Shown here piece by piece: positions 30,392 through 38,625 of a stretch of 64,000 nucleotides of DNA. This DNA is from Mesorhizobium sp. L-2-11 (lineage in GTDB: Bacteria; Pseudomonadota; Alphaproteobacteria; Rhizobiales; Rhizobiaceae): contig NZ_AP023257.1 of assembly GCF_016756595.1 (NCBI RefSeq), positions 1 through 64,000 of the forward strand, given 5' to 3'. A program made the translations under genes and the position numbers. A model generated the notes under the pieces. The model was not told the origin of the DNA. It saw only the letters and a list, made by a program, of their open reading frames with translations, and made no database searches. The stretch's first letter is position 1; each line of letters begins with the position of its first letter.

Positions 30392-31750
30392 ATGAATCTT
30401 TCCTCTCTACTCGCCGCTCGCGCCGCCGAGGGCAAGCCCGTTCGCGTCGGCCTTATCGGCGCGGGCAAGTTTGGCTCGATGGTGCTCGCCCAAGCGCAGC
30501 GCATTGCCGGCTATCACATGGTCGCCGTGGCGGACCTCAATGTCGGAAAGGCGCGGGAATCGCTGGACCGCGTCGGCTGGCCGAAGGAGAGGTATTCCGC
30601 CACGAGCGCTGCCGATGCCGTCAAGAATGGCACGACCTTCGTCACCGATGATGTCGCGGCGCTGCTGGCCTGCGACGATATCGAATGCGTCATTGAGGCG
30701 ACCGGCCATCCGATCGCCGGCACACGCCATGCGCTGGCTGCGATCGAGGCGGGCAAGAATATCGTCATGGTCAATGTCGAGGCCGACGTCATGGTCGGCC
30801 CAATCCTGGCCAAGAAGGCCGCGGCGAAGGGCGTGGTCTATTCGATGGCCTATGGCGACCAGCCGGCGCTGATCTGTGAGCTTGTAGATTGGGCACGCGC
30901 CACCGGCTTTGAAGTCACGGCGGCTGGCAAGGGGATGAACTTTGAGCCGCGCTATCGCTATTCGACGCCGGATACGGTCTGGGGTTTCTTCGGTTGGTCG
31001 GAAGAGTATGTCGCCAAGGGCGACTTCAACCCAAAAATGTACAACTCCTTCACGGACGGCACCAAAGCTGCGATCGAGATGGCGGCGGTGGCCAACGGCG
31101 CCGGACTCGATTGTCCAGACAATGGCCTGGCTTTCCCGCCCGCCGGGCTGCACGACCTTGCGAAGGTATTCCGGCCGGCAGCCGATGGCGGCCGCATGGA
31201 TCGCAGCGGCCTTGTCGACATCGCAGCCAGCCAGGAACCCGATGGCCGCGAGGTGTTCAACAATATCCGCTATGGCGTGTTCGTCACCTTCAAGGCCCAC
31301 AACGAGTACTCGAAGGCCTGCTTCAATCAGTATGGCCTGCTGACCGATCCGTCGGGATGGTACGCGTCTATGTGGCGTCCGTTCCACATCATCGGCTTGG
31401 AAACTTCGGTCAGCGTGCTTTCGGCCGTGTTGCGCGGCGAGGCGACCGGCTGTTCGAAAGAGTTTCGCGGCGACGCTGTGGCTACCGCCAAGAAGGACAT
31501 GCAGCCGGGCGAACTGCTCGATGGCGAGGGCGGCTTCGCCGTCTGGGCCAACGCCATTCCAGCGACGCGCAGCCTGGCGCACAGGGCCTTGCCGATCGGC
31601 CTGGCCCATAACGTCAAGCTCAAGCGCGCGATCAAGAAGGACCAGATCGTCAGCTTCGACGATGTCGAATTGGTCAACGACCTGGATGTCCTGAAGGTGC
31701 GGCGCGAGATGGAAGACACGTTCCGTTCAAACCCCAGCGTGGCGGCCTGA
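30392..31750 (+). CDS. NAD(P)-dependent oxidoreductase with C-terminal SAF domain (COG4091-type)
   Basis: The 452-residue protein has an N-terminal Rossmann fold with VRVGLIGAGKFGSMVLAQAQ, a long catalytic region like that of homoserine-dehydrogenase relatives (VEADVMVGPILAKKAA, GKGMNFEPRYRYSTPDTVWG), and a SAF-like C-terminus (KLKRAIKKDQIVSFDDVEL). This family is often listed as predicted homoserine dehydrogenase, but the transport and sugar-acid genes around it argue for oxidation of a polyol- or sugar-derived acid. ATG 30392 follows AACCTGAGAC; the open frame extends 66 codons further upstream without homology. Substrate unknown. Confidence 0.85.
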   Translation: MNLSSLLAARAAEGKPVRVGLIGAGKFGSMVLAQAQRIAGYHMVAVADLNVGKARESLDRVGWPKERYSATSAADAVKNGTTFVTDDVAALLACDDIECVIEATGHPIAGTRHALAAIEAGKNIVMVNVEADVMVGPILAKKAAAKGVVYSMAYGDQPALICELVDWARATGFEVTAAGKGMNFEPRYRYSTPDTVWGFFGWSEEYVAKGDFNPKMYNSFTDGTKAAIEMAAVANGAGLDCPDNGLAFPPAGLHDLAKVFRPAADGGRMDRSGLVDIAASQEPDGREVFNNIRYGVFVTFKAHNEYSKACFNQYGLLTDPSGWYASMWRPFHIIGLETSVSVLSAVLRGEATGCSKEFRGDAVATAKKDMQPGELLDGEGGFAVWANAIPATRSLAHRALPIGLAHNVKLKRAIKKDQIVSFDDVELVNDLDVLKVRREMEDTFRSNPSVAA

Positions 31751-32085
31751 TGGTCGAGGGACGATGCGTGATCGACCGCACCCAAAAGCCTCGCTTCGTG
31801 GTGATCCCGGAGTTTCGCGTGAAGCCCGAGCTGATGGTGGCGTTCCTCGACGCTGCCTTGGACGATGCGCGCCATTCGGTTGCGGACGAGGCCGGGTGTC
31901 ACCAGTTCGATGTCGTCCGCCCGGAAGGCACCGACGATACAGTTGTGTTCTACGAGGTGTATGACGATCGCGCCGCTTTCGAGACGCATCTTACCGCGCC
32001 GCATTTGAAGCGCTTTCAGGCGTCCATGAAGACGCTAGACGTCGATGAGACCATCGTGCGCTTTTTGAGCCTCGTGAGCGAGTAG
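31750..32085 (+). CDS. ABM-domain (YgiN-like) protein
   Basis: The 111-residue protein has the antibiotic-biosynthesis-monooxygenase fold pattern: a first strand (RFVVIPEFRVKPE), the DEAGCHQFDVVR segment, and the FYEVYDDRAAFETHLTAPHLKRF signature. Such small dimeric proteins act as quinol monooxygenases, or as accessory isomerase/mutarotase-like enzymes in sugar pathways. Its ATG overlaps the stop of the SAF-domain oxidoreductase (TGATG), so it is probably translationally coupled and works in the same pathway. Confidence 0.85.
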   Translation: MVEGRCVIDRTQKPRFVVIPEFRVKPELMVAFLDAALDDARHSVADEAGCHQFDVVRPEGTDDTVVFYEVYDDRAAFETHLTAPHLKRFQASMKTLDVDETIVRFLSLVSE

Positions 32086-32112
32086 GACGCTCGAGTGTTG
32101 GGAGGCACAGGG

Positions 32113-33035
32113 ATGGGTAAAGCTCTGACAAGTATTGGTTTCGTGGGAACCGGCATTATGGGCGGGCATATGGCCCGCCGCCTGGCAGAGGCCGGGTTCC
32201 GGGTGAAGGCCTGGAATCGAACGCCCGATAAGGCCGTGGCTCTGGCAACTGACGGCGTCGAGATTGCCGTGAGCGCCGCTGACGCCGCCATCGACGCCGA
32301 TGCCGTCATCTGCATGCTGAGCTCGGGTCCTGTCTGCGATGAGGTGTTGCTCTCCGAGGGGGAGTTGTCGGTGCGATGCGACGCGGCTCGACGCTTGTCG
32401 TGATGAGTTCGATCCCGGTCGAAACGGCCAGGGGGCAGTCGGAAAGGGCGACCGCAGGCGGCCTCAACTATATCGACGCTCCGGTGTCAGGCGGCGAGAA
32501 GGGCGCGCGGGAAGGCACGCTTGCCATCATGGCGGGCGGCGAGGTGGCGCAGGTCGAAGGCCTCCTTGCGGTCTTTGCGCCGATGGGCCACGTCACGCAT
32601 GTCGGGCCGGTCGGTTCGGGACAATTGGCCAAGCTCGCCAATCAGTTGATCGTGGCATCGAACATCTGTGCGGTGGCCGAAGCGCTTTTGCTGGCCGAGC
32701 GTGGCGGCGCCGATCCTGCCCGGGTTCGCGAGGCGCTGCTCGGCGGCTTCGCGGATTCGACCGTGTTCCGTCAGCATGGCCTCCGGATGGTAGAAGGCAA
32801 TTTCGTACCGGGCGGTCCTGCAAAATACCAGGTCAAGGATACAGGCACCGCGCTGGCCCTGGCGCGTGCGCAGGAGCTCCAACTGCCCATCGCCGAACAG
32901 GTCGACAGCCTGTTTCGCCGCCTCGTTGATGAAGGCGGCGGCGATCTCGATCACAGCGCCGTCTTTCTAACCCTGAAGAATATGAATCAACCGGGCACAA
33001 GTTCGCCCAACAACCGAGAGTGGAGGATACCATGA
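32113..33035 (+). pseudogene. 3-hydroxyisobutyrate dehydrogenase-family gene with a frameshift
   Basis: The first frame (from ATG 32113) encodes IGFVGTGIMGGHMARRLAEA to SSGPVCDEVLLSEG. The second, continuing to 33035, encodes MRRGSTLVVMSSIPVETARG, the substrate motif DAPVSGGEKGAREG and the catalytic-Lys segment GQLAKLANQLIVASN. One extra G in the GGGGG run at 32358-32362 would join them into a normal 307-residue protein (reading SEGGVVGAMRRGST). As given, the gene encodes only a truncated N-terminal domain. The family includes tartronate-semialdehyde and L-threonate dehydrogenases. The end overlaps the next start by 4 bases. Confidence 0.9.
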
Positions 33036-34030
33036 ACGCTTTCTCGATCCGCAGCCTGCTTGCCGGTGCGGCCATGCTCGTCGCAACCGCCGCGCAGGCC
33101 GCAACGACCCTGACCCTGTCCACGCCCGATCCGGATGGTGCGGAAATCACTGTCGCTGCCAACAAGTTTGCTGAACTGGTGGCCGCCAAGACCAACGGCG
33201 AAGTGACCATCAAGGTTTTCCCGAATGGCACGCTCTACGGCGGCGACCCATCGGGCGCGGTCAAGCAGCTTGCGGGCGGGTCGCTGGACATGCTGGTGTT
33301 GGCCACCTCGCTCTACGCCAACTTCAATCCGAAATTCTCGGCCATTTCGATCCCTTACCTCTTTGACGACGAGAAGCAGCTGCGCGCCTATCTCTCCGGC
33401 GAGCAGGGTCAGGAGCTGATTGCCGATCTAAACACCATCGGCATCAAGGGCCTGAGCTTGTGGACCCGCCCGTTCCGCCAGATGACCAACTCCAAGCTGC
33501 CGATCGAGAAACCGGCGGATCTGGCCGGACTGAAGTTCCGCGTCCCAAACAACCCGCTTTGGGTCGAGTTCTTCAAAAAAATGGGCGCTGCGCCGACCCC
33601 GATGGCTTTCGCCGAAGTCTACAACGCACTGCAGTTGAAGGTCGTCGACGGGCAAGAGAACCCGATCAGCGTGCCGCTCGCTGCCAAGTTCTACGAGGTA
33701 CAGAGCTTCGTCTCAATCACCAATCACATGGCTGACGGCTGGGTGCTCGGCATCAATCCAGCCAAGTTCGACGCACTGTCCGATGCCGAGAAGGCGGCGG
33801 TCACTGAGGCGGCCAAGGAAGCCGAGGCCTGGAAGGCCGAGAACGATGCGGCGCAGGCCGAGACGATCCTCAAGGAACTGGAGGGCCACGGCATGAAGGT
33901 CAACCATCTGACGCCGGAGCAGCAGGCCGCTTTCGTGGCGGTTTCGAAGGAGTTGTTCCCGGTCTTTGCCGGTCTGGTGAAGGACCAGGCCTTCTTCGAC
34001 AAGAGTGTTGCCTTTGTCGGAAAGAAGTAA
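33032..34030 (+). CDS. dctP: TRAP transporter solute-binding protein (DctP family)
   Basis: The 332-residue protein has a cleavable signal peptide (MNAFSIRSLLAGAAMLVATAAQA) and the DctP/DctP-like fold: TLSTPDPDGAEITVAANKF, then GQENPISVPLAAKFYEVQ with the ligand-carboxylate-binding region near MTNSKLPIEKPADLAGLKFR and FRVPNNPLW. It captures an organic acid in the periplasm for the DctQM permease. It begins inside the end of the frameshifted dehydrogenase gene (ATGA overlap). Confidence 0.95.
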   Translation: MNAFSIRSLLAGAAMLVATAAQAATTLTLSTPDPDGAEITVAANKFAELVAAKTNGEVTIKVFPNGTLYGGDPSGAVKQLAGGSLDMLVLATSLYANFNPKFSAISIPYLFDDEKQLRAYLSGEQGQELIADLNTIGIKGLSLWTRPFRQMTNSKLPIEKPADLAGLKFRVPNNPLWVEFFKKMGAAPTPMAFAEVYNALQLKVVDGQENPISVPLAAKFYEVQSFVSITNHMADGWVLGINPAKFDALSDAEKAAVTEAAKEAEAWKAENDAAQAETILKELEGHGMKVNHLTPEQQAAFVAVSKELFPVFAGLVKDQAFFDKSVAFVGKK

Positions 34031-34087
34031 GCTCTAATACCGGCTTGGCGGCGAGGCGATCCCTCGCCGCCCATTTGGGAGGAGACC

Positions 34088-34645
34088 ATGGGCAAGCCAC
34101 AGACCCGCTTCGACGCCATCCTGCGAATCCTGCTGGACGGCATAGCAGGCATCGCGATGACCGGCATTATGATCGTGGTGTTGCTGCAGGTAGCAAGCCG
34201 CCTGCTCGGAAGACCCGTATCCTGGACCGAGGAAGCGACGCGTTATCTGTTTGTGTGGATGATCTTTTTCGGGGTAGCCGCCGGCTTTCGCACGGTCGAA
34301 ACGGCGCGCGTGACTGTCTTCATCGACATGATGCCGGAACTCATGCGCCGGCTGTCCGTGCCGATCTATGTCGTGTCGTCCGTGCTCTTCTTTGCCTTGA
34401 CCGCCTGGACGGGTTGGATGCTGGCGAAGCAGCAGTACATGATGAACGAAACTGCTGCGACACTCGTGATTCCGATGTGGATCATCGGAACGATCATGCC
34501 CATCGCCGCCATTCTCGCCATCCTGGCCATCTTCGAATCCCTGCGAACGCGCCGCCGCTACATCGAGCTTCCCGATCTTGGGCTGCCGCCCGGCCAAGCG
34601 GTGGAAGCGGACATCGCAGTTCCAGATCCGGAGCAGAAGCCATGA
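34088..34645 (+). CDS. dctQ: TRAP transporter small membrane subunit DctQ
   Basis: The 185-residue protein has the four membrane helices of DctQ: GIAGIAMTGIMIVVLLQVAS, the YLFVWMIFFGVAAGF segment after the conserved WTEEATR, VYVVSSVLFFAL-like helix 3, and IGTIMPIAAILAILAIF. The motif PVSWTEEATRYLFVW is typical of the family. Its stop overlaps the dctM start by 4 bases. Confidence 0.94.
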   Translation: MGKPQTRFDAILRILLDGIAGIAMTGIMIVVLLQVASRLLGRPVSWTEEATRYLFVWMIFFGVAAGFRTVETARVTVFIDMMPELMRRLSVPIYVVSSVLFFALTAWTGWMLAKQQYMMNETAATLVIPMWIIGTIMPIAAILAILAIFESLRTRRRYIELPDLGLPPGQAVEADIAVPDPEQKP

Positions 34646-35922
34646 GCATCGCGCTGCTCGTCCTTTTTCTGCTAATGAGCGCGCTCGGCGTTCCTCTGGC
34701 CGTGGCACTCGGCCTTGCGTCGGTCGCCGTGATCTACGTGTTCACCTCCACGCCGATCGGCCTCCTGTCGCAGAGCATGTTCTCCGCGATGAATTCCTTC
34801 CTGCTGGTGGCTGTGCCGCTCTTTATTTTCGTTGGCGTTCTGATGGAACGGGGGCGCGTCGCCGAGAAGCTGTTCGATTTTGCCGAGGCCTGCGTCGGCT
34901 GGATGCCGGGCGGTATGGGCCATGTAAATGTCGTATCTTCCGTTATCTTCGGGGGCGTTTCGGGCTCTTCCGTTGCCGACATCGCCTCGATCGGTGCGAT
35001 CGAGATAAATGCGATGGAGCGGCACGGCTTTCCACGCGGCTATGCGGTCGGCATGACGCTCTGCACCTCGACTCTGTCGTCGATCATTCCGCCGTCGATC
35101 CTGATCGTCATCGCCGGTTCGATCGCCAACGTCTCAATCGGCACGCTGCTGGTAGCGGGCCTTATCCCTGGCCTTTTCATCGCCTTCGCCTTCATGGTGT
35201 TCAACCATGTCTATGCGGTCAGGCACGGCTACAATCCGCCGTCGCCGATGAACTTCCGCAAAATCGCGATCACCGGCGTGAACGCGATCCTGCCGATGCT
35301 GACGCCCGTCATCTTGCTGGTCGGTATCGTGGACGGCTATTTCACGCCTACCGAGGCGGCAGCCCTTGCCGCGCTCTATACGCTGTTCCTGGCGGTGATC
35401 CTCTACAGGACGATTTCGCTGGCGGAACTTCCGGGTATCATCGTCGACACAGCGCGCACCTCCGGAACGATATTGTTCATCGCTGCGACCGCCAAGCTTG
35501 CGGCCTGGGTCTTCACTTATGACGGCCTACCGCAACAGGTAGCGACCCTGCTCGGCGCGATCAGCACAGGCCCGACGATGGTGCTCATCCTCGTCTTCCT
35601 GTTCCTGATCGTGGTCGGCATGTTCATGGACGCTATCGCCGCCATGTTCATCCTGATCCCGGTTCTGCTGCCGCCGGCGGTGTCATTGGGCGTCGATCCG
35701 ATGCATTTCCTCATCGTGACAGTCGTTACGCTGACGCTGGGGCTGGTGACGCCACCGGTCGGTGTCTGCCTATTCGCGGCGGCGCAGGTTGCCAGGATGT
35801 CGATTGAGGATGTGATCAAGGGGTCGCTCGCACCGATGTCGATCCTGGTCCTGGCGATCCTTGCGCTGGTGCTGTTCCCGGTTCTCACCACCGGACCGAT
35901 CCGCCTGCTCGGGCTATATTGA
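34642..35922 (+). CDS. dctM: TRAP transporter large permease DctM
   Basis: The 426-residue hydrophobic protein starts MSIALLVLFLLMSALGVPLA and contains the DctM motifs GGVSGSSVADIASIGAIEI and TLSSIIPPSILIVIAGSIA, with about 12 membrane segments. It is the sodium-coupled channel subunit of the TRAP system. A longer open frame starting at 34045 runs through dctQ in another frame and is not real; ATG 34642, with an ATGA overlap, is the expected start. Confidence 0.96.
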   Translation: MSIALLVLFLLMSALGVPLAVALGLASVAVIYVFTSTPIGLLSQSMFSAMNSFLLVAVPLFIFVGVLMERGRVAEKLFDFAEACVGWMPGGMGHVNVVSSVIFGGVSGSSVADIASIGAIEINAMERHGFPRGYAVGMTLCTSTLSSIIPPSILIVIAGSIANVSIGTLLVAGLIPGLFIAFAFMVFNHVYAVRHGYNPPSPMNFRKIAITGVNAILPMLTPVILLVGIVDGYFTPTEAAALAALYTLFLAVILYRTISLAELPGIIVDTARTSGTILFIAATAKLAAWVFTYDGLPQQVATLLGAISTGPTMVLILVFLFLIVVGMFMDAIAAMFILIPVLLPPAVSLGVDPMHFLIVTVVTLTLGLVTPPVGVCLFAAAQVARMSIEDVIKGSLAPMSILVLAILALVLFPVLTTGPIRLLGLY

Positions 35923-35933
35923 GTCGATCGACG

Positions 35934-36431
35934 ATGGCGCGACCCGATTTCATCATCGTCATGGGCGTCTCCGGCACCGGCAAGACGGAGATCGCCCGAG
36001 GCCTAGCAAACCGTCTCGGCGTCGATTGGATCGAGGCTGATACCTATCACAGCGCGGCGAATGTGGAGCGCATGCGACGCGGTGATGGGTTGACGGACGA
36101 AATGCGTTGGCCGTGGCTGGCTGCGGTGGCGGAAGCGGCGCTGGCGCTGCCCTCGCGTCCGGCGGTCGTCGCCTGTTCGGCCCTCAAGCGCAGCTATCGC
36201 GATTTTCTGCGGGAACGACTTGGCCAGGTCGGCTTCGCTTTCCTCGATGGATCGGAGGAACTGATCCTGCAGCGCCTTGGCAGCCGCAAGAACCATTTCG
36301 CTGGATTCTCATTGCTATCCAGCCAACTCGCGACGCTGGAACTCCCGATGCCCGACGAGCGCTTTTTGGCGCTGCCGATTGCGTGGAGCCCGCAGAGCAT
36401 CGTGGAGAAGGCCGCGGCCGCATTGGGCTGA
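35934..36431 (+). CDS. gntK: Gluconokinase (GntK family)
   Basis: GntK phosphorylates gluconate or a related sugar acid at the 6-position with ATP. The 165-residue protein has the P-loop GVSGTGKTEIA, the IEADTYHSAANVERMRRGD segment with GLTDEMRWPW, the ACSALKRSYRDFLRE motif, and the SRKNHFAGFSLLSSQLATLE segment near the C-terminus. The Lys after HSAAN, present in typical GntK (HP..N..KM), is replaced by ER here. It directly follows dctM and ends flush against the convergent LysR gene with a shared TGATCA. Confidence 0.9.
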   Translation: MARPDFIIVMGVSGTGKTEIARGLANRLGVDWIEADTYHSAANVERMRRGDGLTDEMRWPWLAAVAEAALALPSRPAVVACSALKRSYRDFLRERLGQVGFAFLDGSEELILQRLGSRKNHFAGFSLLSSQLATLELPMPDERFLALPIAWSPQSIVEKAAAALG

Positions 36432-37325
36432 TCAACATTTGGGCGCGGCGGATAGCGCCTCGCCACGCAGCCAGTCGAGAAACACGCGGACCTTCTTGTG
36501 GCGAAGATGATCGCGCGGGCACGCGATCCACTGCGTCACGATATGGATTTCGGGTGCGTCGCGAACCGGGCAGATCAGGCTGCCTTCGGATAGCTCGCGC
36601 TGCATCATCAAAGTGCTCTCCAGAGCTATACCAAGCCCACCGGCAGCCGCATCAATCGCCATGTGGCTGCGGTCGAATAGAACGCGTCGCCACCTCTCAT
36701 TGGATTCGACGCCCGCAAGCGCCAGCCATCGGGTCCATTGTGCCTGAGACTTGACCGAGTGAATCAGGCGAAACTGCAGCACTTCTTGTGCCGCGAGACT
36801 GGCGGGCTTGGCGATCGACGGCGCGCAAACCGGAACAAAGCTCTCTTCGATGAGGCCCTCAACGAACAGGCCGGGCCACTTGCCGTCGCCGTGTCTGATT
36901 TCCAGATCCACGGCTTCGCGGTTGAAATCGGTCGGTTCATTGGTGCCATCCAGCCGCACCTCGAGATCGGGATTTGCAGTCAGGAACGCGCCGAGGCGCG
37001 GCAGTAGCCATTTGTTCGACAGAGTTGGCGTCGCGCGCACGGTGAGTGCGGTGATCGAACGATAGCCACGGATTGCATTGGTTGCCTCTGCAATCTGCTC
37101 CGCGCCATCGTTGATCGAGGCGAAAAACCGCTCGCCGGCCTCCGTCAGCAGGATGCCACGACCGACCTTGGTAAGCAACGTGACACCTAGTTGTGTCTCA
37201 AGCGCCTGGACCTGCTGAGTGACGGCGGACGGTGTGACGTTCAGCTCTTCGGCGGCCCGCGAAATGCTACCGGCGCGGGCAGCTGCGTGAAACACCCAGA
37301 TCGAGCGGATCGGAACTTGCGACAT
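36432..37325 (-). CDS. LysR-family transcriptional regulator (GcvA-like)
   Basis: The 297-residue protein has an N-terminal winged helix-turn-helix (RSIWVFHAAARAGSISRAAE and LNVTPSAVTQQVQALETQLG) and a LysR effector-binding domain (RHGDGKWPGLFVEGLIEESF). The similarity is to the GcvA-like subgroup. It is convergent with the catabolic operon with no gap at all and is the likely regulator of that operon, although it could also serve the hydrolase downstream. Confidence 0.93.
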   Translation of the reverse strand: MSQVPIRSIWVFHAAARAGSISRAAEELNVTPSAVTQQVQALETQLGVTLLTKVGRGILLTEAGERFFASINDGAEQIAEATNAIRGYRSITALTVRATPTLSNKWLLPRLGAFLTANPDLEVRLDGTNEPTDFNREAVDLEIRHGDGKWPGLFVEGLIEESFVPVCAPSIAKPASLAAQEVLQFRLIHSVKSQAQWTRWLALAGVESNERWRRVLFDRSHMAIDAAAGGLGIALESTLMMQRELSEGSLICPVRDAPEIHIVTQWIACPRDHLRHKKVRVFLDWLRGEALSAAPKC

Positions 37326-37501
37326 GCTATCTCGAATGTCTCTCGCGAAGCGCGATCACTTTGTGGACACGTTTATCTTCAATATCGAGGGTGGGATCAC
37401 GCCACGATTGTTTGTACCCATTGATTGTTGGGAATCGCGCACCGATCAATTCTCGCAGGCGAGGGAAATTGTTTCGCCGTTCCAAAGGTTCGATCCCTTC
37501 A

Positions 37502-38332
37502 TCAGTCTTCGCCGTCGCGCGATAGAAAAGCGTTCAGCCGCTCCAGGACGAGATCCGGGGCTTCGAGCTGAGGCAAGTGACCGACGCCAGGTAATGTTTC
37601 GAACGATGCCTGCGGGATCAGCGCATGAAGCGCTTTGCCTCGCTCCAGCGGGATCCATGGATCGTCCTTGCCCCAAATTATCTTTACCGGACACCTGACA
37701 TCCCCGAACGCCGGCTCGACTTCGGCGGTATATTTTTCGTCGGCTTGCGCGAATTGCCGATAGAAGCTTCCTCGTCCCTCCTCGGCAAGCCACGGCTCGA
37801 CAAGTTTCTCGAAATCTCCGGGCGCGATGTCATTTACGATCGCCCCCTTGATATAAGCCTCCACGACCGCTCTGTGGATATGCGGCGGCAGGCCCAGAAA
37901 GGCATCCACATGGCGACCGACATGATCGAAGAACTCCGATCCCCAAGGGCGCATGGCGACGACATTCATCAGGACATACCGCTCGAAGTCGCAGCCATGG
38001 AGCAAATGCGCCCGTAGCGTCGTCGCTCCGCCGAAATCATGGGCAACGACCATGGGCTGCTCAAGGTCCCAATGCGCCAGCATCTCGGCGAATACTTCTC
38101 CTTGCACGTCGAGTGAGGTGCGCTGCTCCGCGCCTTTGTCGGATCGCCCGTAGCCGGGCATATCGTACCAGTGGACACGATACCGCCTTGCAAGGTCTGG
38201 AATAATCCGATGCCATGAGAATGAAGACCACGGCCAGCCATGAGCCAACACGAGCGCGGGCCCAGTGCCAGATTGCCCCGCTGCGACAGCGCCCGCGGAT
38301 GTTTCCACGGTCTCATCGAGTTTCCACGACAT
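37502..38332 (-). CDS. Alpha/beta hydrolase, haloacetate dehalogenase-like
   Basis: The 276-residue protein has an oxyanion-region motif LAHGWPWSSFSWH, the nucleophile-elbow VVAHDFGGATTLR with Asp as nucleophile, and DMPGYGRSDKG. The catalytic acid region is IWGKDDPWIPLERG and the His is in LPGVGHLPQLEAP. An Asp nucleophile is the pattern of haloacetate/haloalkane dehalogenases and epoxide hydrolases, not of esterases (Ser). Its start overlaps the stop of the upstream VOC-like fragment (TGATG). The true substrate is unknown. Confidence 0.85.
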   Translation of the reverse strand: MSWKLDETVETSAGAVAAGQSGTGPALVLAHGWPWSSFSWHRIIPDLARRYRVHWYDMPGYGRSDKGAEQRTSLDVQGEVFAEMLAHWDLEQPMVVAHDFGGATTLRAHLLHGCDFERYVLMNVVAMRPWGSEFFDHVGRHVDAFLGLPPHIHRAVVEAYIKGAIVNDIAPGDFEKLVEPWLAEEGRGSFYRQFAQADEKYTAEVEPAFGDVRCPVKIIWGKDDPWIPLERGKALHALIPQASFETLPGVGHLPQLEAPDLVLERLNAFLSRDGED

Positions 38333-38625
38333 CAGACATTCTCCTGGTACTCATGACAGCGTCCAGACGAATTGGTTCGCAAACCATATAGTTCGAAACC
38401 GCACCCTTTGCTGAAATTCAGACCGATGACGCTGTCGGTGCCAGCCTTCGATCCGTAGATCGCCCAGCCGCTCAGCCTCCTCGCGTGGACCATGCTGGGC
38501 TCGAAGCCAAAAGCCTTTTCAAGCCAGATCAATGCGGCGCGCGGGCCCTTGCAGAATAGGACTGCGCCAAAGGCTGAGCGCTTGAACGGATCGTCGACCG
38601 TCGTCGGGCGAGCGGCGTCTTTCAA
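38332..38625 (-). pseudogene. Truncated VOC/glyoxalase-like fragment
   Basis: The 97-codon frame begins MKDAARPTTVDDPFKR and has a stretch (KGPRAALIWLEKAFGFEPSM) that looks like the first half of a VOC-superfamily protein. The following ~50 residues show no VOC pattern, and neither alternative frame restores one. It overlaps the corC stop by 4 bases and the hydrolase start by 1 base, so it may still be translated. I regard it as a remnant, but a genuine short coupled gene cannot be excluded. Confidence 0.55.

Noticed and set aside
34045..34641. N-terminal extension of dctM by 199 codons
   Set aside because: This stretch is dctQ read in a wrong frame; dctM begins at 34642 with the usual ATGA overlap.
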